Assembly: GCA_002400415.1 (NCBI GenBank) | Contig: DGQP01000001.1 | Span: 1-64,000, forward strand | Reading direction: 5' to 3' | DNA from: Chitinophagaceae bacterium UBA4411 | Lineage (GTDB): Bacteria; Bacteroidota; Bacteroidia; Chitinophagales; Chitinophagaceae | DNA: 64,000 nt | Part shown: positions 26,125-35,264 of the stretch, piece by piece | How positions within the stretch are numbered: the stretch's first letter is position 1 | Layout of the letters: each line of letters opens with the position of its first letter | Notes under the pieces: model-generated | Database searches by the model: none | Told to the model about the DNA's origin: nothing | Seen by the model: only the letters and a program-made list of their open reading frames with translations | Program-made: the position numbers and the translations under genes

Positions 26125-26714
26125 AAAAAGGAATTGCTTTCTTCGATTTTGATGGAACTATTACAACGAAAGATACATTGCTGGAGTTCATCAGGTATTG
26201 CAAAGGCAGCAATGCTTTCTATGCCGGGTTCCTTATTAATAGCCCGTTCCTGCTGGCGTATAAGTTAAAGATCATTTCAAACCAGGCTGCGAAAGAGAAA
26301 GTACTGCAGTACTTCTTTCACAATACTTCTGCTGACCGGTTTAAGGAGTATTGTGAAAAATTTGCAGCTGAGAAAATCCCGGGATTGATCCGGCCGGGAG
26401 CCGTTGAAGAAATAAAGAAACTGCAGGAGAACGGCCAAACGGTTGTTATTGTTTCAGCCTCCCCAGAAAACTGGATATCCCCCTGGGCTGAAAAATTGAA
26501 AGTGGACCTGATTGCCACCCGGCTTGAAATTCAAAACGGGTTGCTGACAGGTAAGATACAGGGTAAAAACTGCCATGGAACTGAAAAGGTAAACAGGATT
26601 ACCAACAAGTATTCCCTGAACGAGTATTCAGAAATAGCGGCCTACGGCGATACCAAAGGCGACCTGCCGATGCTGGCACTGGCCCGGCGGCCCGTTTACA
26701 AACCCTTCCGTTAG
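26121..26714 (+). CDS. HAD-IB family phosphatase (candidate DPPR phosphatase)
   Basis: A 197-residue HAD hydrolase of subfamily IB (SerB-like). Motif I is FFDFDGT with Asp9 and Asp11, motif II VIVSASPEN (about 112-120), and motif III/IV AAYGDTKGDLPML (about 174-186). It starts with GTG at 26121, overlapping the stop of the DprE2-like gene (GTGA). In this operon it would supply the missing step, removal of the 5-phosphate from polyprenyl-phosphoryl-5-phosphoribose; a HAD protein, not a PAP2 enzyme, doing this is inferred from position. Phosphoserine phosphatase activity is an alternative. Confidence 0.85.
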   Translation: MKKGIAFFDFDGTITTKDTLLEFIRYCKGSNAFYAGFLINSPFLLAYKLKIISNQAAKEKVLQYFFHNTSADRFKEYCEKFAAEKIPGLIRPGAVEEIKKLQENGQTVVIVSASPENWISPWAEKLKVDLIATRLEIQNGLLTGKIQGKNCHGTEKVNRITNKYSLNEYSEIAAYGDTKGDLPMLALARRPVYKPFR

Positions 26715-26875
26715 CAACAGCAGGAACGGGATTTTCCGAGGGCAATTACCTAAATTAAATGGCAAAATGTTTTAAATTCCTTACTATTTTTTTACTTTTA
26801 TGAGCTGAAAATAACCGCTTCTAACCACCCTGTTAAAACGAATCTACCCTTCTTAACCATTAATACCTTTATAAC

Positions 26876-27688
26876 ATGGCGTTCGTCAACAAATCTGCGG
26901 AAGAGCTGAAAGCTTTTGGCCTGGAGAAAAGAGCTGAATATGTAAATGCTGATCCTTTTCCCAATACTTACTTCGATAATTTTTTCATCCCGGAACGGCT
27001 AAAAGAAGTGCTGGAAGAATTTCCTGATCTCTCCAAAGGAGCAGACTATAAATTTAACGACCCGAACCAGATCAAGCTGGCATCGAAAGGCGAATACCGT
27101 TTTGGAGAAAAGACAAAGGAGTTCATGCATTACCTGAACTCGCAACCTTTTCTTGAATTCTTATCAAACCTCACTGGTATAGAAAATCTGATCCCCGATC
27201 CTTTCTTTGACGGCGGTGGCTGCCACCAGATACAACCGGGAGGCTTATTAAAGATCCATGCAGATTTCAATAAACATCCAAAAACAAAATTAGACAGAAG
27301 ACTGAATGTGCTGGTTTACCTGAATGAAGACTGGCATGAAGAATATGGAGGGCATTTTGAATTGTGGGATAAGGAAATGAAAGAATCCAAAAAGAAAATA
27401 TTGCCATTGTTTAACAGGATGGCTTTATTTTCCACTACCTCCACCTCCTATCATGGTCATCCGAATCCGCTGACCTGTCCCCCCGAAAGGACAAGGAAAT
27501 CACTTGCATTGTATTATTATACCAATGGAAGGCCGGCTGAAGAACAACTGGAAGGACTCGAAGATCATACTACCTTGTTTAAGCACCGGGCCGAAGATAA
27601 AAAACCGGTATCCGGTGTGTTCAAAGAATTTGTCCGCCAGGTTACTCCTCCGTTTATCATTAACGGTTTGAAGAAACTAAAGGGCTGA
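26876..27688 (+). CDS. 2-oxoglutarate/Fe(II)-dependent oxygenase (prolyl 4-hydroxylase-like)
   Basis: A 270-residue dioxygenase with the double-stranded beta-helix core at about 105-215. The iron ligands are His128 and Asp130 (HAD) with a distal His in SYHGHP (193 or 195); Arg207 in RTRKS would bind 2-oxoglutarate. Members of this P4Hc-like group hydroxylate amino acids, peptides or small molecules, and some occur in glycan loci. It is the first gene of a run with a glycosyltransferase and a methyltransferase. A 161-base gap upstream gives room for a promoter (a near-match TACTTTTA lies in it). Confidence 0.87.
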   Translation: MAFVNKSAEELKAFGLEKRAEYVNADPFPNTYFDNFFIPERLKEVLEEFPDLSKGADYKFNDPNQIKLASKGEYRFGEKTKEFMHYLNSQPFLEFLSNLTGIENLIPDPFFDGGGCHQIQPGGLLKIHADFNKHPKTKLDRRLNVLVYLNEDWHEEYGGHFELWDKEMKESKKKILPLFNRMALFSTTSTSYHGHPNPLTCPPERTRKSLALYYYTNGRPAEEQLEGLEDHTTLFKHRAEDKKPVSGVFKEFVRQVTPPFIINGLKKLKG

Positions 27689-27750
27689 TAGTACCCAGTT
27701 GCGGCATAACTGAAATGAACGGATTTTACTAAACTACCCATACACCGACT

Positions 27751-29010
27751 ATGGAACCTTACCCTGATACTGCGATGAATACAATTACCCACTCTCCGGC
27801 CCTGCTGAAAGGGCGAGATATTGTGATTGTAGGTTTACAACCCTGGTATTTCCCGACAGGCTGTAATTGCAAGAATATTGCCCAGGAACTGGCCCTTTAT
27901 AACAGGGTGCTGTATGTAAATTTTCCATTAAAAAGAAAATCATTTACCGCAAAACAGCCTGATCCGAAAATCGAAAGCCATATTTCAATTATCAAAAACA
28001 AAGAAAACAGGATAAAGGAAATAAATCCGGGCTTATGGGAATTTTATCCTGATACTTTAATTGAATCGGTTAACTGGATTCCCTCCACCGCCGCTTTCAA
28101 ACCTGTTAATTACCTGAACAACCGCCGTTTTGCAAAAAATATAAAAGAAGCAATAGCCGAGTTGAACTTCAGGGATATTGTTCTTTTTAATGATAACGAC
28201 ATTTATAATGGTTTTTATCTTAAAGAACTGCTGTCTCCTTCTTTGTACATTTATTACCTGAGAGATTTCCTGCAGGGTTATCCCTACTGGAAAAAACACA
28301 CCCGGGTATTGGAACCACAGCTTATCAAAAAAGCAGACCTGGTGGTGGCCAATTCTCTTTTCCTGGCAGAATACAGTGCTGGTATTAATAAACACTCTTA
28401 TTATATCGGGCAGGGTTGCAGCCTGGATCACTTTGATCATACAATTTCTCATCAACGCCCGGCAGATATTCCTAAAGGTTTCCCGGTCATCGGTTATATA
28501 GGCGCCCTGGATGCTGACCGGCTCGACCTGAAAATATTCGAACATATTGCAAAAGAGAACCCCGAATGGCAGGTTGTATTAGTAGGTCCTGAAGATGCCA
28601 CATTCAGCAGCAGCACATTGCATAGTATTCCCAATATTCATTTCCTGGGCAGAAAACCCTTCGCAGAACTGGCTTCCTATGTACAATCTTTTGATGTATG
28701 TATGAACCCACAGCTCAGAAATGATATCACCAAAGGTAATTACCCGTTGAAAATTGACGAGTACCTTGCCATGGGCAAACCAACTATTGCCACCCGTACG
28801 GGGGCAATGAAACTCTTCGAGGACCATGTTTACCTTGCCAACGTTCCATCAGATTATCCCGGGCTCATTAAAAAAGCATTAGCAGAAAATACTCCGCAGA
28901 AAGAAGCTGAAAGAATCAGTTTTGCTAAAAGCCATACCTGGGAAAACTGCATGCTGGAATTATATAAAGCGATTGTTGCTTATTCAAAACAACCAATTAA
29001 CGTACAATAA
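27751..29010 (+). CDS. GT4-like glycosyltransferase
   Basis: A 419-residue cytoplasmic glycosyltransferase with a two-domain GT-B layout. The N-terminal domain has GLQPWYFPTGCNCKNIAQEL (about 28-47); the C-terminal domain has VIGYIGALDADRLD (about 248-261), the sugar-nucleotide site PLKIDEYLAMGKPTIAT (about 331-347) and a C-terminal helix. This pattern is seen in Bacteroidota GT4/GT1-like enzymes of exopolysaccharide loci. A second in-frame ATG at 27775 is possible. Donor and acceptor are unknown. Confidence 0.84.
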   Translation: MEPYPDTAMNTITHSPALLKGRDIVIVGLQPWYFPTGCNCKNIAQELALYNRVLYVNFPLKRKSFTAKQPDPKIESHISIIKNKENRIKEINPGLWEFYPDTLIESVNWIPSTAAFKPVNYLNNRRFAKNIKEAIAELNFRDIVLFNDNDIYNGFYLKELLSPSLYIYYLRDFLQGYPYWKKHTRVLEPQLIKKADLVVANSLFLAEYSAGINKHSYYIGQGCSLDHFDHTISHQRPADIPKGFPVIGYIGALDADRLDLKIFEHIAKENPEWQVVLVGPEDATFSSSTLHSIPNIHFLGRKPFAELASYVQSFDVCMNPQLRNDITKGNYPLKIDEYLAMGKPTIATRTGAMKLFEDHVYLANVPSDYPGLIKKALAENTPQKEAERISFAKSHTWENCMLELYKAIVAYSKQPINVQ

Positions 29011-29034
29011 GACTCATTTAACACTACCCTGCTT

Positions 29035-30123
29035 ATGGAATGGATAGCAATTTTAAAATGCCCCTTCACCGGGCAGAATCTTCGTTTATTGACTGCTGAT
29101 GAACTTGCAGGGCTTAACAAACGTATTGAAGCCGGGGAAGCCTGGCAGGCAGATGGCACCCCTTTCAAAACAACAATTTCAAAGGGGTTAGTATCAGCAG
29201 ACGGGGCCTTTATCTACCCGATAATCAAAGATATCATCCTACTTCTGAAAGATCTTGCCCTTGTTGATTCAAAAGATAAGCTGGCTTCTCATAAAATCAG
29301 TGCCGATAAACTGCTGGTTAAAAATTTTTATGATGAAAAAGGCTGGTTTGCTGATGAAAAAGGTCATTATGAAGATGGTGTGATCTTCGAAGACTTCAGG
29401 GATATAACAAAAGAATATATTAAACGCTGCCACGACAGGGTGAACAGGTACCTGAACCCCGGTGGCACTTATATGGTGGATGCCGCTTCCGGAGCATTGC
29501 AGTTTGAAGATTACCTGCAGTATTCAGCTAATTATACATACAGGGTTTGCGTTGATTTCTCGTTCCAGGCCCTGACGGAAGTGAAACGGAAACTGGGTGA
29601 TAAAGCGCTTTGTGTACTTTGTGATATGACCAATATGCCCTTTAAGAACAATACCATTGACGGATTTATTTCGTTGAATACGATCTATCATATCCCCAAA
29701 GACGAGCAATTAACAGCGGTGAACGAATTATACAGAATTTTGATGCCCAAAGGGAAAGGAGTGATTGTTTATGAATGGTTCAAACATTCCCCCTGGATGA
29801 ATTTCTGGCTGCTGCCTTCAAGAGGCTTCATGTTTATTAAAAACAGGATAAACAGGCTGTTTAGCAAACTAAGTAAAGGAGGAGCACCTAAAAAGCTGTT
29901 ATATTTTCATGCACACCCTTACAGCTATTTTAAAAACAACCTTCCCTTTGAATTCAAACTGGGGGTTTGGCGTTCTGTCAGCGTCCCTTTCATGAAAATA
30001 TACATTCATAAAAACCTGATGGGTAAAAAAATATTGAACTGGCTTTATAACAAAGAGGAAAAAGAACCGGAAAAATGCGGGCTTAAAGGAGAGTACCCGA
30101 TGTTTATTATTGAGAAAAAATAA
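29035..30123 (+). CDS. SAM-dependent methyltransferase with Trm112-like N-terminus
   Basis: A 362-residue protein. Residues 1-75 resemble the Trm112/UPF0434 fold (ILKCPFTGQNL..., then the strand DGAFIYPIIKDIILLL), though only one of the usual cysteines is present. Residues about 100-250 form a class I methyltransferase domain: MVDAASGALQFEDYL takes the SAM-binding motif I place, the next acidic strand is VCVDFS, and NNTIDGFISLNTIYHI is the motif III-IV region. The C-terminal basic segment may touch membrane. It probably modifies a sugar or lipid-linked glycan, given its neighbours. A strong terminator follows. Confidence 0.82.
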   Translation: MEWIAILKCPFTGQNLRLLTADELAGLNKRIEAGEAWQADGTPFKTTISKGLVSADGAFIYPIIKDIILLLKDLALVDSKDKLASHKISADKLLVKNFYDEKGWFADEKGHYEDGVIFEDFRDITKEYIKRCHDRVNRYLNPGGTYMVDAASGALQFEDYLQYSANYTYRVCVDFSFQALTEVKRKLGDKALCVLCDMTNMPFKNNTIDGFISLNTIYHIPKDEQLTAVNELYRILMPKGKGVIVYEWFKHSPWMNFWLLPSRGFMFIKNRINRLFSKLSKGGAPKKLLYFHAHPYSYFKNNLPFEFKLGVWRSVSVPFMKIYIHKNLMGKKILNWLYNKEEKEPEKCGLKGEYPMFIIEKK

Positions 30124-30157
30124 TCCCGGGCATAATCCGCTGATTAATTTATTAAAC

Positions 30158-30195
30158 AAAAAAGAAGGCTGTAATAAAAATTACAGCCTTCTTTC
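30158..30195. terminator. Bidirectional terminator between convergent genes
   Basis: AAAGAAGGCTGTAAT-AAAAA-TTACAGCCTTCTTT is a long perfect hairpin flanked by A and T runs. It lies between the methyltransferase (plus) and the large T9SS protein (minus). Confidence 0.9.
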
Positions 30196-30211
30196 ATTTA
30201 ATGATTCCTTA

Positions 30212-33200
30212 TTACATCTTGATAAACTCTAATGTCCTGGAATTATTGATATCAACATCAATCTTTACAAAATAAGCACCATTCGGGAATTTACTTACAT
30301 CCACCTGGCGGATCATCACCTGCTGCGTTCTTGTAAATTGCTCATGATACAGGATCATACCTCTTGCATCATATATCCTGATTGTTGTTTTGGCCTGGTT
30401 AGTAATAGCATCAATCCTGATATTAATAACAGAAGTGGCCGGGTTGGGAAAGACTGAGGCATCAGATTGTGTTCTTGGATCCGGATTGACAGTTACAGTC
30501 ACCGTATCACGACCGGCTGCACCCTGGTTATCCGTTACTCTTAATTCAAACTGATACACTCCTTCTTCAAGGTTATCAATTACTGTTTGTGCCTGGCTGG
30601 CATTAACGATATTGAATGATGCCGGGCCGGCTATTTTGGTCCATTGGTAAGCAGTAATTGTTCCATCAGGATCAGTTCCGCTTCCAGTTAGTGTTACATA
30701 ATTGAGTGGTAATGTAATTGCCTGGTCAGCTCCTGCATTCGCTGTCGGCGCCTGGTTAGTCGGTGGTGCAGCAGCATTCACCGTTACAGTAATAGTATCA
30801 CGGCCAGATGCCCCGCTGTTATCTGTCACTTTCAGTTCAAACTGGTACACTCCCTGCGCTAAATTATTGATCACAGTCTGTGCCTGTGTAGGTGATACAA
30901 TATTAAATGTTCCCGTACCTCCCACTCTGGTCCATTGGTAAGAAGCGATTGTTCCGTCAGGATCAGTTCCGCTTCCAGTTACTGTTATACTATTTGTTGG
31001 TAAAGTAATAGTTTGATTTGCTCCCGCATTCGCTGTCGGTGCCTGGTTAGGTGCGGGCACAGCAGCATTCACCGTTATCATCACGGTATCACGGCCAAAA
31101 GCTCCAAAATTATCTGTAATCCTCAGTTCAAATTGGTATACTCCCTGTGTCAGGTTATTAACAACTGTCTGAAACTGTGCAGGTGATACAATGTTAAACG
31201 AAGTGGGGCCAGACACCTTTGTCCACAGGTAAGCAGTAATTGTTCCATCAGGATCGGTTCCACTACCAGTCAGTGTTACACTGTTTGTTGGTAATGTGAT
31301 AGTTTGATTACCACCTGCATTTGCTGTCGGTACCTGGTTGGGTGGTGGTACAGCAGCATTCACCGTTACTGTTAACGTATCGCGGCCAACTGCTCCTCCA
31401 TTGTCCGTTACCTTCAGTTCAAACTGGTATACTCCCTGCACCAGGCTATTGACCACGGTCTGCGCCTGTGTGGCACTTACTATGCTATAGCCGGCCGGAC
31501 CAGCAATCTTTGTCCACTGGTAAGAAGCTATCGTTCCATCCGGATCGGTTCCACTACCTGTTAATGTCACACTGCTTACCGGTAAAGTTATAGTCTGATC
31601 AGCTCCAGCATTCGCTGTCGGGCTGATATTACCAGTAGTATTTACAGTTACAACAACTGTATCAGCCATTGTGCCCGTGTTATTGTCAGTTGTAACAAGC
31701 CTGAATGAATATGTACCATTTGAAAGCCCTGTTACTGCCGTTGTTGCTGATGAAGGAGAAACGATTGTACATGTTGGGCCGCTTAGTTTAGTCCATTGAT
31801 AGGAAACAATAGAATAACTCAGATCGGGTATACCATTATTCAACACACCGCGGTATAAAAGTTTGGGTGCGGTGGCTGTTCCTGCTAATGTTGTGGTTGA
31901 AGTAGTAATAGATTGCGCATCGCCCGCATTGATTACACCCAACGTAAAATTATATGCCTGGTATTTAGATTGCAGCGGATGGACCTGTAACGGTTGCAAA
32001 ACGTCCATGGCGTTTGGATATGCAGCTTCGTCCCAGTTTATATACCCACGGCCGGATACCAATGCTTTATCTCTGCCCCAGAAATACACCGAATCATTAG
32101 CATCAGTTGCATATACGTAGTATGAGATCGTGTTATTCTTATAAAGCTTATTCCAGGTTATGCCACTACCTATCTGGATAGCAGGTGAGCCTGTAAGTGA
32201 CTCATTTGGGTTCCAGCTCCAGGCATAAGGCGTTGGATACGTATATTTATTCACCAGTTCATACCCATTACCAATTTCACCATTGGGATTATCCCCTATT
32301 GAAAATAACCTTCCCAAACTATCAATGTAATGAATGGTATTAGGGTTTGCGGCTATCTCTTTGATCGGGGCCGTAATATTCCACAATGTTCTTACGGACG
32401 TGGGCTGGGTATAAGCTGTGTTCCCACCCCAATAACTGAAGTGTGTTCCCCAAATGTAAGGATATCCCATTGACTGGCTGCCGGTCGCATCCGGAATAAT
32501 ACAACCATTAACATCATACTGACCGGCAAAAATATCTATCGCCGGGCGGGGAACAGGGAGGGTTTTCTGTACAGGTGTCAGCGTTCCATTCTTGGTCCAC
32601 TGCCAAACCTGTCCGTTAGTTAATAATACCACTAAATTGGATCCCCCCATCGCCACTTTTTTCACTTTCATGCCGGCTGGAGAAAGCTGAATAGGCCTGG
32701 TCAGATAATTAGTACCGGCATAAAGATTATAATTATCCTGTCCCCAGTACCAGAGTGAACTGTCTGATCGTATTGAAACATTTGTGAAGTAATACCCGAA
32801 AACAGCAATATTATTATTGAAAGGAGCTCCTGTGGTGTCTGTTTCAATACGGACCGGCGCTGTTGCTCCTCCGGTTTGTGTTGTCCAGATATACCCCTGA
32901 TCATCCAGTATTTGCAGTTGGGCATACCCTGCTGAGGTGACACTTACAGCTTTCCTGGCCCCCATGTTATATTTGGTAATAGCATTGTTAATGTATGAGT
33001 ATGCATTACTGTCACTGGCTATATAAACCACCCTGTATTCAGTTATACCAATATTTTTAACTACTAAAGATGTAGACGCTGCAATATTTACACTAACGGA
33101 TATTGTATCGCGGCCAACTGCTCCCCCGTTATCAGTCACTTTCAATTCAAACTGGTATACCCCCTGCACCAGGCTATTGATCGCTGTCTGCGCCTGTGTG

Positions 33201-34894
33201 GCACTTACTATGCTATAGCCGGCCGGACCAGCAATCTTTGTCCACTGATAAGAAGCTATCGTTCCATCCGGATCGGTTCCACTACCAGTCAGTGTTACAC
33301 TGTTTGTTGGTAACGTGATAGTTTGATTTCCACCTGCATTTGCTGTCGGTACCTGGTTGGGTGGTGGTACAGCAGCATTCACCGTTACTGTTACCGTATC
33401 GCGGCCAACTGCTCCTCCATTGTCCGTTACCTTCAGTTCAAACTGGTATACTCCCTGCACCAGGCTATTGACCACGGTCTGTGCCTGTGTGGCACTTACT
33501 ATGCTATAGCCGGCCGGACCAGCAATCTTTGTCCACTGATAAGAAGCTATCGTTCCATCCGGATCGGTTCCACTACCTGTTAATGTCACACTGCTTACCG
33601 GTAAAGTTATAGTCTGATCAGCTCCAGCATTCGCTGTCGGCGCCTGGTTGGTTATGATTCCATTTATAATTATGTTAACGGTATCTTTTCCAACTGCGCC
33701 CTGGTTATCGGTTACTTTCAACTCAAATTGATACGTCCCTTGCAAAAGGGTATTGATAAGTGTAATGGGCAAGGTGGGCGATAGGATATTCCCTGCAGAT
33801 GCAGGTCCTGCTATTTTAGTCCATTGGTAAGAAGCGATTGTTCCGTCAGGATCAGTTCCGCTTCCTGACAGCGTTAAACTTACCGGCAGGATGCTGGTTT
33901 GATCAGGTCCGGCATTTGCGATGGGTGGTTGGTTCGCGGAGACAGCCCCGTTCACCAGGGAAGTATCGCCTTGCCTTAACATCCATTGAAATATATTAGA
34001 ACCGACAGAATAGTTTCCCGGAGTATTAGGATGAGCATTTGTAGTCACGTTAGGGCCCATCGGTGCGGAATTGCTCCAGTTATTTCTTGATGGGTCGTAC
34101 ATAGTATTCCAGCAACAATGAGCACCACCGCCAATATTCTCATACGCAAAATAAGCGCTGCCCGGCATACTATCATTCATATTCTCGCTCACTCTCCATA
34201 CATTTCTGACATCGGTGGTTCCTTCCAGTCCGAAAAACTTACCGCCATATTTTTTGGCCCAGTGTCCCCATGAGGCATCGCCTAAAGACCATTGATCATA
34301 CGGAGGAAAAGTTTCGCTGCTTATCCCCTGCAATGCTACCACACTTGTAATAAGCTTCATTCCGGTTTCTGCTCCGGCAGAAGCCTGGTGACACAACATC
34401 AACGTCCAGGAGAACCCTCCCATACTTAATCCGGCTACATGCACTGAATTCCTTTTGATATGGTATGTATTCAAAAGATGATTCATCATTAAAGTCAATT
34501 CAGGCCCCCGGGGATAAGCTGCACTGGGTATAACAGTTATAATAATAGGATAATGCGTACCATTACCCAACTGTACACTTCCATCCCATCCATTATTCAT
34601 CCAGTAATGGGGACCATATTTCTGAAGATTTGCCAGGTTGGTACCAGCTTCGCCTAACCCCGGCATGGTGATTATAGCAGGTCTGCTTGCCGTGTCAGGA
34701 TGTCCCGGGGTGAACATATTTGCGGGACGGGAAATTCTAAACCTGTATTGTAATCCTGCGTAGCCAACATTAAAAACAGTATCGTAAGTGATGAAATCGT
34801 GAGTTTCTGATTGAGCCCGGAGATTGTCGCAAGGAAGGAAACTGCCAATCAGATATAAAAAGAATAGAGAGGTAAACCTTAACCTGGTTTTCAT
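30212..34894 (-). CDS. Secreted esterase-like / PKD-repeat / RCC1-like protein with T9SS sorting domain
   Basis: A 1560-residue secreted protein. Signal peptide 1-28 (cut after LRAQ). Residues about 35-310 form an alpha/beta-hydrolase domain with GLSMGG (155-160, nucleophile Ser157), as in PHB-depolymerase-like esterases. Three PKD-type domains follow (NAGPDQ/NAGADQ start, TGSGTDPDGTI, QFELKVTDN, each about 95 residues), then a block of about 370 residues with RCC1-like propeller blades (VWQWTKNG, LFSIGDNPNGEIGNG, VYFWGRDK), then five more PKD-type domains, and finally a type A T9SS sorting domain (about 1478-1560; FPNP start, ends EFIKM). Expected at the cell surface or outside. The repeats are near-identical in DNA in places. 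Confidence 0.88.
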   Translation of the reverse strand: MKTRLRFTSLFFLYLIGSFLPCDNLRAQSETHDFITYDTVFNVGYAGLQYRFRISRPANMFTPGHPDTASRPAIITMPGLGEAGTNLANLQKYGPHYWMNNGWDGSVQLGNGTHYPIIITVIPSAAYPRGPELTLMMNHLLNTYHIKRNSVHVAGLSMGGFSWTLMLCHQASAGAETGMKLITSVVALQGISSETFPPYDQWSLGDASWGHWAKKYGGKFFGLEGTTDVRNVWRVSENMNDSMPGSAYFAYENIGGGAHCCWNTMYDPSRNNWSNSAPMGPNVTTNAHPNTPGNYSVGSNIFQWMLRQGDTSLVNGAVSANQPPIANAGPDQTSILPVSLTLSGSGTDPDGTIASYQWTKIAGPASAGNILSPTLPITLINTLLQGTYQFELKVTDNQGAVGKDTVNIIINGIITNQAPTANAGADQTITLPVSSVTLTGSGTDPDGTIASYQWTKIAGPAGYSIVSATQAQTVVNSLVQGVYQFELKVTDNGGAVGRDTVTVTVNAAVPPPNQVPTANAGGNQTITLPTNSVTLTGSGTDPDGTIASYQWTKIAGPAGYSIVSATQAQTAINSLVQGVYQFELKVTDNGGAVGRDTISVSVNIAASTSLVVKNIGITEYRVVYIASDSNAYSYINNAITKYNMGARKAVSVTSAGYAQLQILDDQGYIWTTQTGGATAPVRIETDTTGAPFNNNIAVFGYYFTNVSIRSDSSLWYWGQDNYNLYAGTNYLTRPIQLSPAGMKVKKVAMGGSNLVVLLTNGQVWQWTKNGTLTPVQKTLPVPRPAIDIFAGQYDVNGCIIPDATGSQSMGYPYIWGTHFSYWGGNTAYTQPTSVRTLWNITAPIKEIAANPNTIHYIDSLGRLFSIGDNPNGEIGNGYELVNKYTYPTPYAWSWNPNESLTGSPAIQIGSGITWNKLYKNNTISYYVYATDANDSVYFWGRDKALVSGRGYINWDEAAYPNAMDVLQPLQVHPLQSKYQAYNFTLGVINAGDAQSITTSTTTLAGTATAPKLLYRGVLNNGIPDLSYSIVSYQWTKLSGPTCTIVSPSSATTAVTGLSNGTYSFRLVTTDNNTGTMADTVVVTVNTTGNISPTANAGADQTITLPVSSVTLTGSGTDPDGTIASYQWTKIAGPAGYSIVSATQAQTVVNSLVQGVYQFELKVTDNGGAVGRDTLTVTVNAAVPPPNQVPTANAGGNQTITLPTNSVTLTGSGTDPDGTITAYLWTKVSGPTSFNIVSPAQFQTVVNNLTQGVYQFELRITDNFGAFGRDTVMITVNAAVPAPNQAPTANAGANQTITLPTNSITVTGSGTDPDGTIASYQWTRVGGTGTFNIVSPTQAQTVINNLAQGVYQFELKVTDNSGASGRDTITVTVNAAAPPTNQAPTANAGADQAITLPLNYVTLTGSGTDPDGTITAYQWTKIAGPASFNIVNASQAQTVIDNLEEGVYQFELRVTDNQGAAGRDTVTVTVNPDPRTQSDASVFPNPATSVINIRIDAITNQAKTTIRIYDARGMILYHEQFTRTQQVMIRQVDVSKFPNGAYFVKIDVDINNSRTLEFIKM
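31251..31621. repeat. Long direct repeat, copy A (PKD-coding)
   Basis: This 371-base stretch matches 33270-33640 with about five mismatches by eye (offset 2019). It codes for one PKD unit plus part of the next. Nearby units are clearly more divergent, so the identity is above what protein constraint alone needs. Confidence 0.9.
33270..33640. repeat. Long direct repeat, copy B (PKD-coding)
   Basis: Second copy of the repeat at 31251-31621. A shorter third relative covers about 33108-33286 and repeats much of the same sequence with more changes in its 5' third. Confidence 0.9.
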
Positions 34895-35264
34895 AGTTCT
34901 TGGATTATTGGATTATCGGAAATTGGATCAAGAGAAAAGCAAATACTTTACTCATACTAAAAATAATTATTAACTGTCAACATTATAATTTTTTGATGCA
35001 CTAAAATACTGCAATAAGTAGTTTTCCTATTTTTTTCTGTGAGTATTTACTAAATTGTTATTCACAGAGTTATTCACACAGAAATAATAAAAAGTCTGTC
35101 TAAGTCAGGAAAAATAATGCCAGAATTCAAAGATTATCTTGATCGAAAACAGTTAATGATTATTACTTAAATCTGGTAAATTACTTTACCTTTATTTTCT
35201 ACTCCACATCTCCTGGGAAAATCGCCTAAATTTAATTCTAATCAAAATCTTAAGACAAGCGTCT
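34895..35264. other. 370-base AT-rich gap between divergent T9SS genes
   Basis: No gene is seen. It must hold the promoters of both flanking genes. Visible are a short tandem TTGGATTA near 34909-34924, an AT-rich stretch around 34950-35035, two direct TTATTCACA boxes at 35058-35078, and near-matches to TAnnTTTG such as TACCTTTA around 35186-35193; none is a convincing promoter. Confidence 0.6.
35058..35078 (+). promoter_or_regulatory. Tandem DnaA-box-like 9-mers
   Basis: TTATTCACA occurs at 35058-35066 and again at 35070-35078, same orientation, 12 bases apart. Both match the TTATnCACA DnaA-box consensus exactly. A regulatory site for another protein, or chance, are alternatives. Confidence 0.4.

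Noticed and set aside
30500..33950. CRISPR array or tandem satellite
   Set aside because: The repeats are in-frame PKD-coding units of about 290 bases with variable identity, not short repeats with unique spacers.
34895..35264. Replication origin
   Set aside because: Only two DnaA-box matches, no dnaA or other origin-linked genes, and gene directions on the two sides do not switch as expected at an origin.
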